NCBI RefSeq assembly: GCF_019649055.1
Contig: NW_026570347.1
Coordinates: 124,001 to 188,000 of the forward strand
Direction: 5' to 3'
Length of the DNA stretch: 64,000 bases
From: Paramacrobiotus metropolitanus
Taxonomy: Eukaryota; Tardigrada; Eutardigrada; Parachela; Macrobiotidae
Position 1 is the stretch's first letter. Every line of letters begins with the position of its first letter. The position numbers and the translations under genes are program-made. The notes beneath the pieces were generated by a model. It ran no database searches and was not told where the DNA came from. It saw nothing but the letters and a program-made list of their open reading frames with translations. Below are positions 23,595 through 37,184 of the stretch, in pieces.

Positions 23595-25143
23595 ATGCGT
23601 GTCGTCATAACCCGTATCCTCAGCATTGTTGCTTTCCTGGGCCAAGCGATCATCCTGGACTATTACATCATCTCCAAGCTCTGTGACAAATGGATCGCGC
23701 TTATCGTGGCGGACATCATGACGGTGTCAGTAATGATCTTCTCTTTCATCTTTGCCCATCGATACTTTGCCCGGTTTGCCTCGCTGGAGCAGGACATCGA
23801 GAATCGCCGCAGCCGCCGTGTTGATGGCCGGCCCCGAGTTCCGGGGTTGCTGCCCTGCATTTTCCTGTCGTGGTTTGTGTACACCGCCTTCCTGGTCCTG
23901 AAGATTGTCGTCATCTTCAAAACATTCGGACCGGATCTGTCGGGCGAGGACGACTGGGGAACGAATCTGCTCGAGTTTGTCATAACGGGTAAGCTGCAAG
24001 AGCATGTGTGCAGGAGCAACAGGACTGTCGATTGCGTTCTCCGTGAGACAATGGCAGATTAAAGTTATCGTACCTTTAATCGGTAATTTATTCACATTTA
24101 AAACGCTTACACTGTATTCAAATATAAGGGTGGATGAAATATGATTACAGTATATGAGCCGCTGTTAATCAGGAGTCTTTCGGTATTTAAATTGTATTTA
24201 AGGACTATTTGTGGTTTTTGTAACTTTGAGGGGGGCTTTCGCGTGGTTGCTTTATTTGTACAGAATGTGGAACATAGTCGCATTACTGCATACACGATTT
24301 TAAAACAAGTTTATTATTTTTTATACTCTTATGAAAAGTTATCACTAGTCACCAAAAAGGCGTTCAATTACTTTCTGACAATTGTAAGTGACGTGTATCT
24401 GTAATTCTCTGCTATAGAAAGTTCCTAGAATCAAGCGCTCTGCCATACCTGTATGATGTATCTATGGGGCTATAAACAGTGCTTAAGCGTGAAAAGCGCG
24501 GGATCTTATAATATGTCGGGCTAGACTGTACAATGGAATGCCTATGTTGACCTTTTGCGGTTTCATCTGGAATTCCCCGAAAGAGCTTACATAACGTATA
24601 TTATTAGGTACTGTCGGGGTGTTTGCCTTCTTGATTGCCGGTCGTGAGCGTCATCCTACGCCTTCCCAGAAAACCTGCTTAAAATTCATGCAGTGCCATG
24701 TTCTGATTGAAATCATCGATTGTGTGGAATTCCTGACTATCCTTTTTACGGCGGAGCATAACCTCATGGTCCCGGTGTTTGTGACTGACCTGATCCTGGG
24801 CTTTTCCTGCGTCAATTTAATCCTGCCGACCATCGGCCTGTACCAGTTGAGCGCTCAGAACTTTAACCAGCCCAAACCACGAGAAAATTTTTATGTACTG
24901 CAGACGGTGTTGTCCACCGTGTTCGGCAATATTCCGTTTTTAATTATCCGTGTATTTCTCTGGACGGATCATCAGTTCACCAATGCCCTGTTCGTTATGA
25001 AGAATATTGTGGCCATCTGTCAAAATATCGTAGAGTTGGTGCATTATTTCACCCGAGACCAGAAGAAAGCCAAAGATGTTCATGCGTTGAAAAACGGCTC
25101 TTTTTCGGACGGAAACAATAGTCAGGCCAGTTTGAGTTTGTAA
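23595..25143 (+). CDS. TMEM26-like multipass membrane protein
   Basis: Exons 23595-23988 and 24608-25143 join in phase 1 (intron 619 bp), 309 residues. Hydrophobic spans include residues about 4-24, 33-55, 86-104 and several in exon 2. The second exon carries segments typical of TMEM26 proteins: IEIIDCVEFLTILFTAEHN, FGNIPFLIIRVFLWTDHQF and LFVMKNIVAICQNIVELVHY, spaced as in the vertebrate protein. TMEM26 is a poorly understood membrane protein with no defined activity. The start was placed at the ATG that opens the first hydrophobic span; a longer frame upstream has no such support. The C-terminal tail is polar (KNGSFSDGNNSQASL). Confidence 0.85.
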
Positions 25144-25676
25144 TCTTCCTATTTTTCTCGTGCTTCCTTCTTGGTTGTAAATTATTTTATTCCGGTGTGT
25201 GTGCAGTCGGTGTTGAGCATATATAGGTGTTCTGGTGGGAAATACGTTCTGTTCGATTCTTGCAAGTTTAAAGTGCTGTCATTTTTCTCCATCGTTGTGT
25301 ACCAAAGGAATAAGATTCGTCACTATAAAACTTGCATAAATTTAGGGAACGTTTGCTGCCTGTAGCACTGCTTTACTTAATTAAGAGTTTACCATCATGT
25401 CATCATACTTTTATTTTCCAATCGCCTGCCTTGAGATTACAAAATCCCGAAACTAGAAATGTTAGAAATAACCGTAAACATGTTGCTGAACTTAAATGTG
25501 TTAATATACAAATGAGCTGACATGTAAGCACAGTACTGACGATTTGAAATCCAGCTGAAAACTTTACATTAAAGATAAAACAACAGGCACTATTTGTAAA
25601 AAAATTAGAAGATTACCCTTTGGAATAGGGCATTTGTATCATAGAGCTACGATATAGAACCGGTTACTATCATTCT
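25144..25676. other. Tail-to-tail spacer
   Basis: Spacer between the 3' ends of the TMEM26-like gene and the guanylate cyclase. Only chance reading frames; no exon or poly(A) signal that I would defend. Confidence 0.5.
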
Positions 25677-28600
25677 TCACAATTTCATGGTAACCCTACT
25701 GGTTGCACTTTCCCTGCGAGTGATCTCAACATGATGATCCGCTTTCTGGCTGTCGTTGTCGTGTGCTTCGGCCTCCGCATCCCGCAGTTTCTGTAGTTCG
25801 CGTCCACGGATCACAAGCTTCTCATCAATGCTATAAAAACAATACGGTGAAAAGTCTTACGTCGGAATAGCATACGTAATCGATTTGTGTGAGCTTGTAG
25901 AAGGGTTGTTTAACTTGTTTTAATACGAATCCATTACGACTAAAGACTGCCTTTTCACCTTATTTTTAATAATACCTAATGCTGTATACAACGTAAAATC
26001 TTGCGTATATTTTGTAGTTCTGTTCTGATTTCTTCTTATCACTTAACAGCTGCATAGCTGTATCATCTGACTGATACAATATTTTACAAAATTTTTTGTT
26101 CGACGCGTATATTTTCAGTGATTTTTGCCTTCAAAAATGATAAAAAAGTATTTTTTCCCAGTAAATATTGCATGGGATGCACGAAACCGTAAAAGTAAGC
26201 CTGTATACGCCATAAAAATACCCATGATTTTCTCCTGTGTCCGGCGCCGGTTCAGGAAGAACTTTATCGTATCCATCTTTTCCATAAAGCCAGTAGGTAT
26301 TCATACCGCCTTTTCCTTTGATTTGCGTTACTCCCCGGAACTGCATTTGGTAACCACCAAGTTTTTCCAGCAAATTATGAGCTGTATCACTTAGATGAAT
26401 ACGGTAAGCGCGACTGGTAGATTCCATTCTAGATGCAGTGTTTACGGTATCCCCAAATCTAAAAAGCGTACAATAAATAATAAAGCAGTTTGTTTTGTAA
26501 TTAATGCTGTGCACGAAATGATACGCTCGCAAGAGCTAAAAACAATGATACAGCCAGTTTATATGGTATGATTTCGCCTACAGTATAGTACAGTTCGCCT
26601 ATTTATATAGAGTAGTACAAGTACTTCAGTATTGCAAATGCATACAAACTTACAAACAGTATCGAGGCATGGTTAATCCAACAACTCCAGCCGCACAAGA
26701 ACCTATGGTAAAAAATTAATTTAAATACGTACCTCACTTGTCAGTAGATACTGTTGTTTTCAAAAGCGGTTTGATAAGCATCTTCACGTATGATTACAAA
26801 ATAAATATCTAAAATTAATTCTTGTACCTGCACAGTTACTGACTTTCTCGTCCTTATTTAACTTGCTTATAAGTCTTTCCTGTGCTATACTCAGTATAGC
26901 ACTGTTTGTATATGAGAAATTAGAGAAAATGAGAAAACAGTTACGCGGTATTCATTACATAACCATACCAGTATGTACGCCTATCCGTAAGAAAAGTGGC
27001 ACTTCAAATAAATGGCGAATTTTAAATCTTCCGCACTGATGAAGTAATTCCAGTGCAACCGTCGCAATTTCTCCCGCATGTTTGTCTCCATTGGTGACCG
27101 GAAGTCCACTTACTACCATGTAGGCATCACCGATAGTTTCCACCTGTGTCACCACAAAAAGGCTTAATCACTGCTTAACAGGCTAATGAACTTCCGGTGT
27201 TTGTCCGCCATAAGGCGACATGAAAAGCCGGTATTCTCCAGACATACCAAAGGGAGCGCTCACAATTAGGAATATAATTAGTACGTGTATATTCTGCACG
27301 ATTTCATGCACATCGCACACAGGTATGCGGTAATAATTCGCAGCATACCTTGTAAACATCGTAGAATGACAACGTCGTGTCAAATAACGAATAGAGATCA
27401 TTTAGCAGGTTGACAATCTCCATTGGTGTGCTGTAGGCTGAGATGGTTGTGAAGCCGACGATGTCGCTGAAGTAAATGGTAACTTCAGCAAATGTTTCCG
27501 GTTCAACAGGCTGTCCGGTTTTCAGCTTTTCTGCTACCGTTCTAGATGCAAACGAAATGCGCTTTCAGAGACCAAATATCGATCGCTACTCGAAAATAAC
27601 TAGCAGTGGTATATACATATCCCGGTAATCAACGAGGGGGATGTATCCCGCGTATTAATTATCCGGTGTATAAGGCTGCAGCACCAAAAGGTCATTTGTG
27701 ATAGTTGCATAGTTGCTCTTACTGTGGCATCATGCGATAAAGTAGTTGCTCCGTTTTCTTTTTCTCTTCGTTTAATTCCTCTGTACGCTCATGGATCAGT
27801 TCTTCGAGATTATTACTGTACTTTTCCAGCATTGCAAACATGGAATCCACAATATTTGTTTTGCTGAAATGTAATCATCATTATTTTAATATTACTCACG
27901 TACGCACACAGATCGGCAAATTCCCACAGTTAGCAAGTACTTGTACTTGCCAGGGTAAAATGTGTTTTCGTAATGAAAACGTGGGATTTGAAATTTCGAG
28001 GTCTTTGTATACTAACAAAAACAAATTCAGCAAGCAGTTTTCCGCGTAAATGTCGCCATTCTTTACCTATTTTTGTAAATTAGTAGTCCACCATATATTT
28101 TTTATTCGGCAATAGCCGCTATCCATACAAACACTCCTGCGCGGATTTACACTACTCGTAATTAAAGTGATTAAACCAATAGTGTACGTGAAAACATGGC
28201 TTTCTTACAGCTGATAGCAATAAATAACATGCTGCGGAATTACATATAAACTTACCGTCCCTGGTTTAGTGCCTTGAATTTATTTATAATCTCATCGACT
28301 GATGGTCTCATTTCGGGATTTTCTGACCAGCATTCCTTCATGATCATAATTGCTTCTGGCTGTGCTGTTTGATTAGGCACATGTGGTCTGAGAAGTGGCG
28401 GTGGATGTCGGACCTTCTGTATCACTTCTACAAAACACGCTTGGTTGATAAATTACTCATTTTTCAGAAGTTTATCGTTAGTATTAATTAAGACTTTTGG
28501 TACGAGTATAAGTACACTAATCTGAATTGTTGGAGTGTACAAATACTGAGGCAAGCATCGAATAAAGAAGTAATTCCATGACCTTTACCGGAGGCGGTCA

Positions 28601-31600
28601 ATTCCGACGTGCAAAACGGCCGCCCACGGAGTATGAGCTCCTGCATGATAATGGCAAAACTGTAGATATCACCCTTCGGCGTGCCTTCCCGCATTAGCAT
28701 ATCATTGCGCAGCATTTCCGGTGACGTCCAGTACAAATGCTCATCCGCCATAAAAATGCCCGTTTTTTCGTTATTTTGCAAATACTCTAGCCGATTAATG
28801 GCGTAATCGGTAATTTTCAGGGTCCATCGCGTGTCTATGACACATTTTCGCGAGGTTAATCGGCCATGAAACCTAACTGAGCTATTATGGATACTCTTGA
28901 GACCACGGACAATATCACTGAGGAAGGATACTTTGAACGACCAATCCAGCTTAATTTCTTCCTTATCAATCAGATCCATCAAACTTCCCCTTGAGCAATA
29001 TTCAAACACTACCGCTGGCGGCCGGAACGACGGTGTGTGGCAACCAACGAAAAACGCCAAAAATCCGTTAATATTATCACCGCGTAAATCGCGCATATTG
29101 CTGATTAACTGTTTGACCGTGCCCCTCAACTGGAGGTTTTTCGTACGGATGTACCGCAAGAATACCACGTCTCCCTGGAAAAAACCCAAATTAACAACGC
29201 GTATAAATTAGATACATATGTTCCACAAAATTTAATATTAATATAAGTACATTAAGTTTGGCATAATTATCTCCGCTGGCTAAGCCAAGCTCAGTAGCCA
29301 GATCACTGTCAGCCGTTTTCAATGATGCAAACGATTTTCCTCCTTCGTGACCAAAATACCCGTTGGCCTGCCGGGAATTGGTAGCGGAACTGACGGAGAG
29401 CGTTGTGTTGGAGCGCTTATTAATCGGCGTCAGATCTTCGTTGTCAATGTAGAATTTGACCTTTTCTTTAGCTATCCGCTTCTTAATTAAACTCCTTCTG
29501 CAATGTAATTACGAGAATCATAACTCAATCAACACATCACGGTAAAATTATTATGGTCAGGATATGTACGCTCGCGTATCTATTCTGTATTATGCCGATG
29601 CGTAATCATATTGCAGTGTAAATATATATTCCACGTACCGCAATAAGGCCGTAACCAGCAGGATCATGATGACAAGCACAAATGCTCCAACACCAATCGG
29701 TAAGTAGATTTCCATTAAAGTATTATCATCTGATGATTCTTTCGAACTGCGATTTCTGATAACTTTAAAATTTATACCCTGGGCAATATTAAAACAGCTG
29801 GGCAAGTTGCAGTTCTCTTCCGCAGATGACTCCACGATGACATCCTTTTTAGTATCCAAAAAAATGGAGCTGTCGTTGTTGAGTTTCACAGCGGCCAAAA
29901 TCCAATTTGGAAGTTTGACGTGTATTGAATTTATGTAGAAGATGTTACTTCCGTTCGGCAAACTTTGGCTCAAAATTGTGGAATTTTCCAAAGATTTCTT
30001 CAAAAATTCCCTGTCAGCGGATAAAACTTCCAAAAGATGCAGGGACAAAGATTTACTCTCTGATATCTCCAACGCCTAGCAAATGCAGATCGTGCATTAT
30101 GCAAAATCGGTTGCTTAATTAAGGCATATATATCACAGCAGATATTAACTTAAAGTTCAATATACAGTTCACACATACATTCTGTATCTATTGTTCGTAA
30201 AAGTCATTGTTTTCACTACAGAAGTCTGTTTTATTTTCATTATGGAAGTTTTCACTACTCGAGGGCATAGAGATTTTAGTTTATTTTTAATGTTTAAATT
30301 TTTACTACAAAAAATGGACACCGGTACCATTACTGTGTAGCATAGCTTCTTTGATATTGAACCTCGGTTTGATATTTTGAATTCCGATATAATATTCGAT
30401 CAGCTGGCGATACTCAAAGAAATAAAATATCAAATTATTTCCCGCAATTTTTAATGGTTGATATGTCCTGAATAAAATTATTATGCTGCAGATGATTCAA
30501 AACGGGAATTCAGATGTCTCAAAACTGCAGATGATTTAAAATCATCCACATTTTAGATACCTCTGTGCTAGAGCACTCCAAGATGAACACAAATCTGTTT
30601 CGTTTTGCGGCAAATGCAAAACAAAAATGAAATAATCGTAGTAAGCGATTTTAATGTGAATTCTAGACTGATTTGTTTATGCGCGCTTTATAATTTTGTA
30701 AATTATAATCATTATATCAAAAGTTTTGTACACTCTAGGAACATTATGTCTTCAGCTCTAAACACTTCAGTAGAAGTAGGATGATATACCGCGATAGAGG
30801 TGTCCTGCGATCTACGTCGGCACGCATAAACATTTCGTAATTTATGTCTTTCAATTTCTGCAATGCGCAGGTCTAAGCATGCAATGGGCGGATGGGCAGT
30901 CCGCTGCAGCCATCTGTCAGCGGACGTCCCACGCGTGGTACCGATCCACTCCCAAGGGCATTCTTTTGCATAGTGGTTTATTTGAAAATTATCTTGCACA
31001 CAAAAGGTTACACGCTAGAAAAGCGGCGCTCTCCTGTTGTAACCTGTGCTGTATTACGCATTATGGCCCAATATATAATTTAATGATTATTACACGAATC
31101 TGGCCGCAATGCTGTCTGTAGGGATTTGTTCTTCAAAACGATACTGTCTAGGAGTGTAAACGGAAACCGCATCCTCAATATGAAGTTGTATAGGCATTCG
31201 ACCTACATGGATATCGGAATCCGTATGGTTGGCATTGTTATCGTAAGCCGCTACAAAGACACTGCCGCCAGACATGGCTCTAATCGTCTTTTTAAGATTA
31301 ACAGCACTCTCCAGGACGCCTTCCAGATCGAATTTCCCCACTATACCCTTAATAAATAACGTTATACTCCTTTTTTGGTTCATCACAGGCAGATCACATA
31401 TTGTTTTACTACCAAGGCATCCGAATACACCTGAAATTTAATCCGTGGTATTAGTGTCAAAGATGGAAAACGTCGACTCATGTACACCATGTACAGAGTC
31501 GCAGCGGTGTTGTGTGTTATGTAAGAGTATAATTACGGTTAGAATTTATTGAGAAATCCTGGGCAGCTCCTTTGCGGGGCAGTTCCACAAATTCATGAAA

Positions 31601-34309
31601 CAAATTAGCAAAATAACGCCATAGTGAAAAGGTCGTCCTGTCACATTCGCCGTTGGCGGTTACGTAGGCCACCGATGAGGTTTTTGGTGTGGATGCCAAG
31701 TATTCCAAGATTTTGGCTGGATACCATGATGGAGGCGTCATCTGGATCAGGGTGGTACTAGACGACAGTTTGTCCGCATCCCCTGAATTGTAATTAGATA
31801 TCTGCAAACATTTGCCAGTAACTTTTAATGTATTTCCGTGTGACAAACTTGTAATATTAACTGAGAAGACGCCCGGGTACATTACGTCTAATACGCATAC
31901 TCATTATTTTTACCGCAACAAATGAAACAGTTCTACAAGAGTCGTAAACTGCGGAATTAGTTATATTTGCTGAGATTGCATGGGAAACGTTGTCGGCACC
32001 ATTCAAAGTACATACAAGTACATGTACTGTAATTATTGCGAAGTTGTGTGTTTTACCATTACAGAGACATTAAAGAAGGATACGCTCCAAAACTGCAGAT
32101 ATCGGGTTAGGGGTTACTAAATAGCTTGCACAACGCACAAAGAACAAGATGTCCAGGCATTCGCCAGGGTCCTGCACGCGCTGAGTGTTTGTAGAACGAT
32201 TAGCGTATTTGGGAAGGACCAACGTTTGAAAATTCTTTGTTAACTGATTACATAGATTAAAGTTTAACTTTTTTGTTTTTTGTCCAAGTTTAATTCGGTG
32301 CACTTCACTTTACGATATTTTGTGCTGCATGCCCTGACAAAACATATTTCCTCTCATTCCCTTTACACTAAAAACAAATGTGCACTACTACTGAGAAATA
32401 CGAAGCTGGCAGAACGGTATATAAACCAACGTTTAAACATAGTAGTAAAACGCTTCCGATGTAAAACAAGTCCTGAATTTGCTTAAGTAGAATATCATGT
32501 GTACGTACAGAGGTGGAAGAAAATAAGAAAGGTGGAATTCATCTACCAGTATAAGAAAGAAAGGTGGAATTCATCTGCCATTTAGCATGTTTTATAAAAA
32601 GCCGATTCGATAATACAGAGTATCCTTTTACTGCTGACTTGAAAACCAGTGTCAACCAACAATTGTAAGTTTGCCTTATAATTACTGGAAATACTTTATG
32701 TGCAATACAGATAATTTCAAATTGCATCATGAGTATACAGAGAATAAAAAAATATTTGTAATATATGCGTGCTAATAATATATGCCGACATCGTCTAAGC
32801 AAGACAAAAAAACAAGCATTGTAAATAATCACAGTAAACAATCATGGTGGAGTTAAATGTAATAAATCTGGAATCTGGATATACAGTAGTTATGCTAACC
32901 CTGCTTGAACCTAGTCGGTGTGGATCTTGCTACTGAAAACACCTCTTTAATTGCCACTCATGCGCAATAATTACCATCAGAACGATTACTATGAAGTGGA
33001 AAGGAGCGGCGAGTGTGCGTTGTTCATCACGCGAATTAGACGCTGTTGTTTGCACATGAAACAACAAGCGTAATAATCTTGCTGCGGGGAATCGGATTTA
33101 GATATAAGCCTGTGCAGGCAGGTTAGCCAATACAATTGACGGCTTGAATTTTCAAATTAATCGAGATACTCTCATTGCAAACAGTGCAAATAATAAAAAT
33201 TTAAACTATTTAATTATTAAATCAAATCTAATGTATCAAATTGATTACTTTAATTAGCGGCCTACTCCCATTCATAAAATTATGGATTTTCTTACCATTT
33301 CGGTTGTCTGCAAACAAATTAGGCGCAATAATATTACAAATTATACTACAGCACTTTGGGATCAAAAGAAGTGCACTTAGAGAACATAAATTTCAAAATG
33401 ACAAGTACAGAGAATTACAAAGTGATTAAAAAGAGTAAGAACCACGCTGCTTCGGAATACGCCTAGAAAAAGCAGATTTCAGTCACGTAAATCCAATAGA
33501 AAATCTATAACTGCCGTAATTTCCAGCTCCAGTTTTTATTCATTTGTTAAGTTGAACCAGATCATAGACACGTCATAGATCGAAGGAAATCGGTAATACC
33601 AGGTATTTCTAACCATAAGAATGTAACGGGCAGACTATCCTAAAGGTTACGATTAATTTAGCCATTCGCTTTAAAATAAACTAATTGTACGGCATTTTTC
33701 TATGCTCAATGTGTAGTGACCGCACCGTCTTCTTGAGCAACCTCATTTGTATGTCTAAATGTTTAATTTTTATTATAACAATTATTTTTACTTTGTATTT
33801 CGTGATCAACCTTGCGCACCATCGAAAAGCTGTAACTCGAACCACAAGAGTAAGTATACATAGATGCGCTGCAGCAAAATCAGTGTTTCGTTGTCCGCGG
33901 CCGTAAAGAGTGAGACACCGGAATGCTTACGTACCTGGTCACATCCAACAACAAACATAATAGCTGGCAACAGTCTTTTTTGTCGAACTATGGTTACAGC
34001 ACGACAGTTAACCGGGAAGTTAATAATTATCACAAACACGCGATATTCTGTCTGATTCATTTGTACAACACTAGTGTACTCTGCAACTTCATCGCAGGGC
34101 GAATCAGGTAAATATCGATAAAAATAACGGTGATCCAATTTGTTGAAGGGTAACTCTTCCGGCAGCGTATTATTTTTACCACAATTAGCTGCATAAAGCA
34201 AAACTTTTTCGCCGGAAAAACAATGAATCTTGGCAATAATAAAAAGCATTATGAAAATTGTTCTGGAAGACAGTATATGGTATCCGAAAGATATCCATAA
34301 ATTAGTCAT
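25677..34309 (-). CDS. Receptor (membrane) guanylate cyclase
   Basis: Fourteen exons, in phase: 33935-34309, 32084-32243, 31537-31782, 31096-31430, 29639-30075, 29251-29497, 28589-29174, 28256-28427, 27723-27863, 27349-27541, 26969-27143, 26654-26702, 26222-26458, 25677-25830; 1168 residues. Order: hydrophobic signal sequence, about 480-residue ectodomain with cysteines and NxS/T sequons, one membrane span ([20 protein letters not shown]), kinase-homology domain and cyclase domain, then a short tail. The kinase region has [12 protein letters not shown] in place of HRD, so it is a pseudokinase as in all receptor cyclases. The cyclase shows metal-binding Asp in [10 protein letters not shown] and GDAYMVVSG, guanine-selecting Glu and Cys in VETIGD and PRYCLFGD, and the NTASRMES motif, so it should make cGMP. 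The ectodomain shows no ANF-receptor motif that I recognise. Exons 1-4 are supported by phase and composition but are less certain than the rest. Confidence 0.9.
30261..30305. repeat. Dispersed repeat, copy 2
   Basis: Matches 23018-23063 in direct orientation over about 45 bp; lies in the intron before the membrane-span exon of the guanylate cyclase. Confidence 0.5.
32525..32580. repeat. Two-copy tandem repeat, period 32 bp
   Basis: AAGAAAGGTGGAATTCATCT occurs at 32525 and again at 32557, with matching bases after it (one substitution). Lies in intron 1 of the guanylate cyclase. Confidence 0.7.
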
Positions 34310-37184
34310 CGCCAACACCGACAACGCCCATGTAGTCCGTTGGCTAGCCTGTGCATAGGTGTGGGATGGTCAAATGCCGGATAGCGTTCGGTGTATATTC
34401 CAGTGTTCGATATCGGCATTGTCTGTAGTGGTACATCCGCATGCTGTTAATCCTGCCCCGTGTGCGAAGGCCAGCTGTACATTTCATTAATGAATTCTGT
34501 CATGTATACAGGAATGGGATCATGAGAATGAGGGAAACGCGGAAGGTTTGTCTTCCCGCAGTGCCGCGCGGCGGTGTCAGTGTTGCTGCTGCTATCGTGA
34601 TCAAGGTGAAAGAGTACTCCTTCTGCGCGCCGCAGCAGCAGCTATAAGGGCAATACATCCGGCTAACCGGAAGGCTAGACTCAGGTGCATGCTCGTTGCA
34701 AGCTGACTAATCGGATCTTAGGTGTTAGTAATCAACTATTACCTGCCTGCCTTTCCATCATATTTTCCCGTTTCCCACGTTATTACCCGCGTGCAGGACT
34801 TATTTCGTTCTCACTGCTTGTTGTCTGAACCGATACCGTTAACACTGTACTTTCGAGAAACTGGATCGGATCATGTACCGCGACTTCGCCAACAGAAAAC
34901 TAGGAATGCTTATTAAGAGATTCCTATAGACTTTTTACATATTATTATGATGTCCGGGAGTTTCTTTCTATTGCAGTAGCAGCTGAATGGTGAAATATCA
35001 CATTACCGGTATCCGTTGTTATATCTATAATATTATGGCATCTGCTTTCGCTATCAACTATGTACACATTAGAGGTTATAACAAGTTACGCAAAGTTTAG
35101 CTAGACTGACTCACAAACTTCAAGGTGAAAAGTCAAAACTATACAATCACAAAAAAAACTAATCTGAAAAGATCTTTCATGATTTGCAATCACTGTACCA
35201 CTTAGCGATTTTGTTGCTTAATGCCTACCGAAAACTTTTAATGATACAATTACAAAGTTTACAGCCTGAACGGATGCGTTAATTTTTTGGTGGTTTACGT
35301 TGTGTTGCTTTTTTGTGTAAATAACGTATATTAATCATATTTCCGTTGCAATCCTGCCACCTGCACAGTTCCAGACTACCTTTGCAAATTCCGTACATAT
35401 AAATATAAAATTATAAATGGGACAGTAAATATAAGGTTCACTGCAAAAAAAAACGCGCAATGCAAATTGTGCAGCATAATTGATAGCGTACCACCTAGCT
35501 GCATGATGCCATTCGTTTCGGCCCAAATGCATCGGCGTATGTGAATGATTAGGCAATCAGAAAAACTCGATCGATAAATTCTATAACTACTTAAAAACTA
35601 GATTTTCATGTTCCAAGTAAAAAAGCAATTCTTGTAGGCATATATTCGCTGAAATTTGACGTTTTTGTGGGTTTGCGCCACGTAGTTGCAGCATAATCCT
35701 TAAATTAATATCGTATCGATTTCGATGCACTAAGTATATGATTACTGTGAATTGGGCTTGTGTACATACATTTTGTGGCTGGTAGAAACTCCAAAGACCT
35801 TCCATTATGCTTCTATAACGTTGAACATATATGCTTCATTGCCGAACTGATTGTGAGTATTTGCGCTCTGGTTTAACCTTTTCACTTTATCCACAGGAAC
35901 AGCAATACTAAAAATGTAACTTAATCTTCTACCCGGTAATTAAAATTCCAAATTGAAATATGTAAATTGCTTATAATTCAAATGCGCGCATTTGTGCCAA
36001 AGACGGAGCAAAACGGATCCTATGAGCCAAGTAGTATTATTAAATACTCTATCATTTGTAAAATAATTATTTATGTACGCACTGTTATGCGTACTAGCGG
36101 ACGTTTTAAACAGCAGTTTGAGGATGCGCTTCGATACTTAAACAAGCAGCTACATGTATATTACTGTTATAGTACGGCGAAGGAGGAACAGGGCATGTAA
36201 GCACTTGTACATAATTCACTTGCTGCTCCCACATTAATTTTAGATTAACTACAAAATTATCATACAATTCACGAAATCATCCGAGGCTCGGAAGTGAATT
36301 AAAGAAGAGTGAAGTATTTTGTGTAAACTTCCCTTACTCACTTTGTGTTCTTGCTACATTACACTAATTTGATATACGGGTACCATGTTGTTTTCGTAAT
36401 ATATGCAGATCGACACACGCTAGTAATATCGTATTAGGCATTGCATTTTTTATACCTACAGTAATTATGTGAAGTGTTAAAGCATTTCATAAATATCCAA
36501 CACATGTACATATATAAATATTTCTATGTTTTGTTTTTTTACTGAATGTACATACGGTACATTGCTCATTACTCAAGATATGGATAAGACAAAATAACGA
36601 CATTTACCTACAATACAAGCATACTTTCCCTGAGCACAGAATTCTATACTTTTTCACGACTTGTACGTCAAGGATAATATATCTATAGATATTCCGATTC
36701 GACAACAGCACCTGCGAGTAAACGACGGTAAGTACCTGATGTGGAACGTCTGGGTACGCTGTTAAAAGTTACTAACCGCCTTTCACGATCTGCCACGCAC
36801 GGTCATGGCATAATCGGCTGTTTTTCTAAGACCAGCAGGAAGTGATGCCGAAGGGCTTAAATAATAATAATTCGCATTAACACATAAGCTTATGGTCGCA
36901 TTTTGCACAGCGCAGTACTGTTGCCGTTAAGTTCGTTTTATTTTCGTACATAGTGCTTCACTAACAGGATTTTCCCAACACCGCGTTTACTGGGGGCTTC
37001 ATTACCGTAGATACAATATTTTACCGGTTGGTAGCTAATATTGCGGAAACCAGGAATACACAATACACAGTAGCTAAGCAGTCTTTGGATAAGCTCCGTA
37101 GCATTCTTATTCGAATCGTTCTTTGATAGTTTCCGATCTTATTTTATTCATTTTGTTTTTTTACTTCATTTTGACCAAATATAT
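34310..37184. other. Intergenic, 2.9 kb, no confident gene
   Basis: Head-to-head spacer between the guanylate cyclase and the small membrane-protein gene. A short open stretch at 36088-36198 and a possible donor-flanked segment near 36690-36730 look mildly exon-like but cannot be joined into a gene. The rest is AT-rich. Confidence 0.45.

Noticed and set aside
30800-30962. Extra ectodomain exon of the guanylate cyclase (NALGSGS...)
   Set aside because: The exons on either side already join in phase; the candidate hits a stop soon and has no good donor.
36088-36198. Possible short gene (MRTSGRFKQQFEDALRY...)
   Set aside because: Reads like protein for about 20 residues but no partner exon or motif; could be an isolated fragment.
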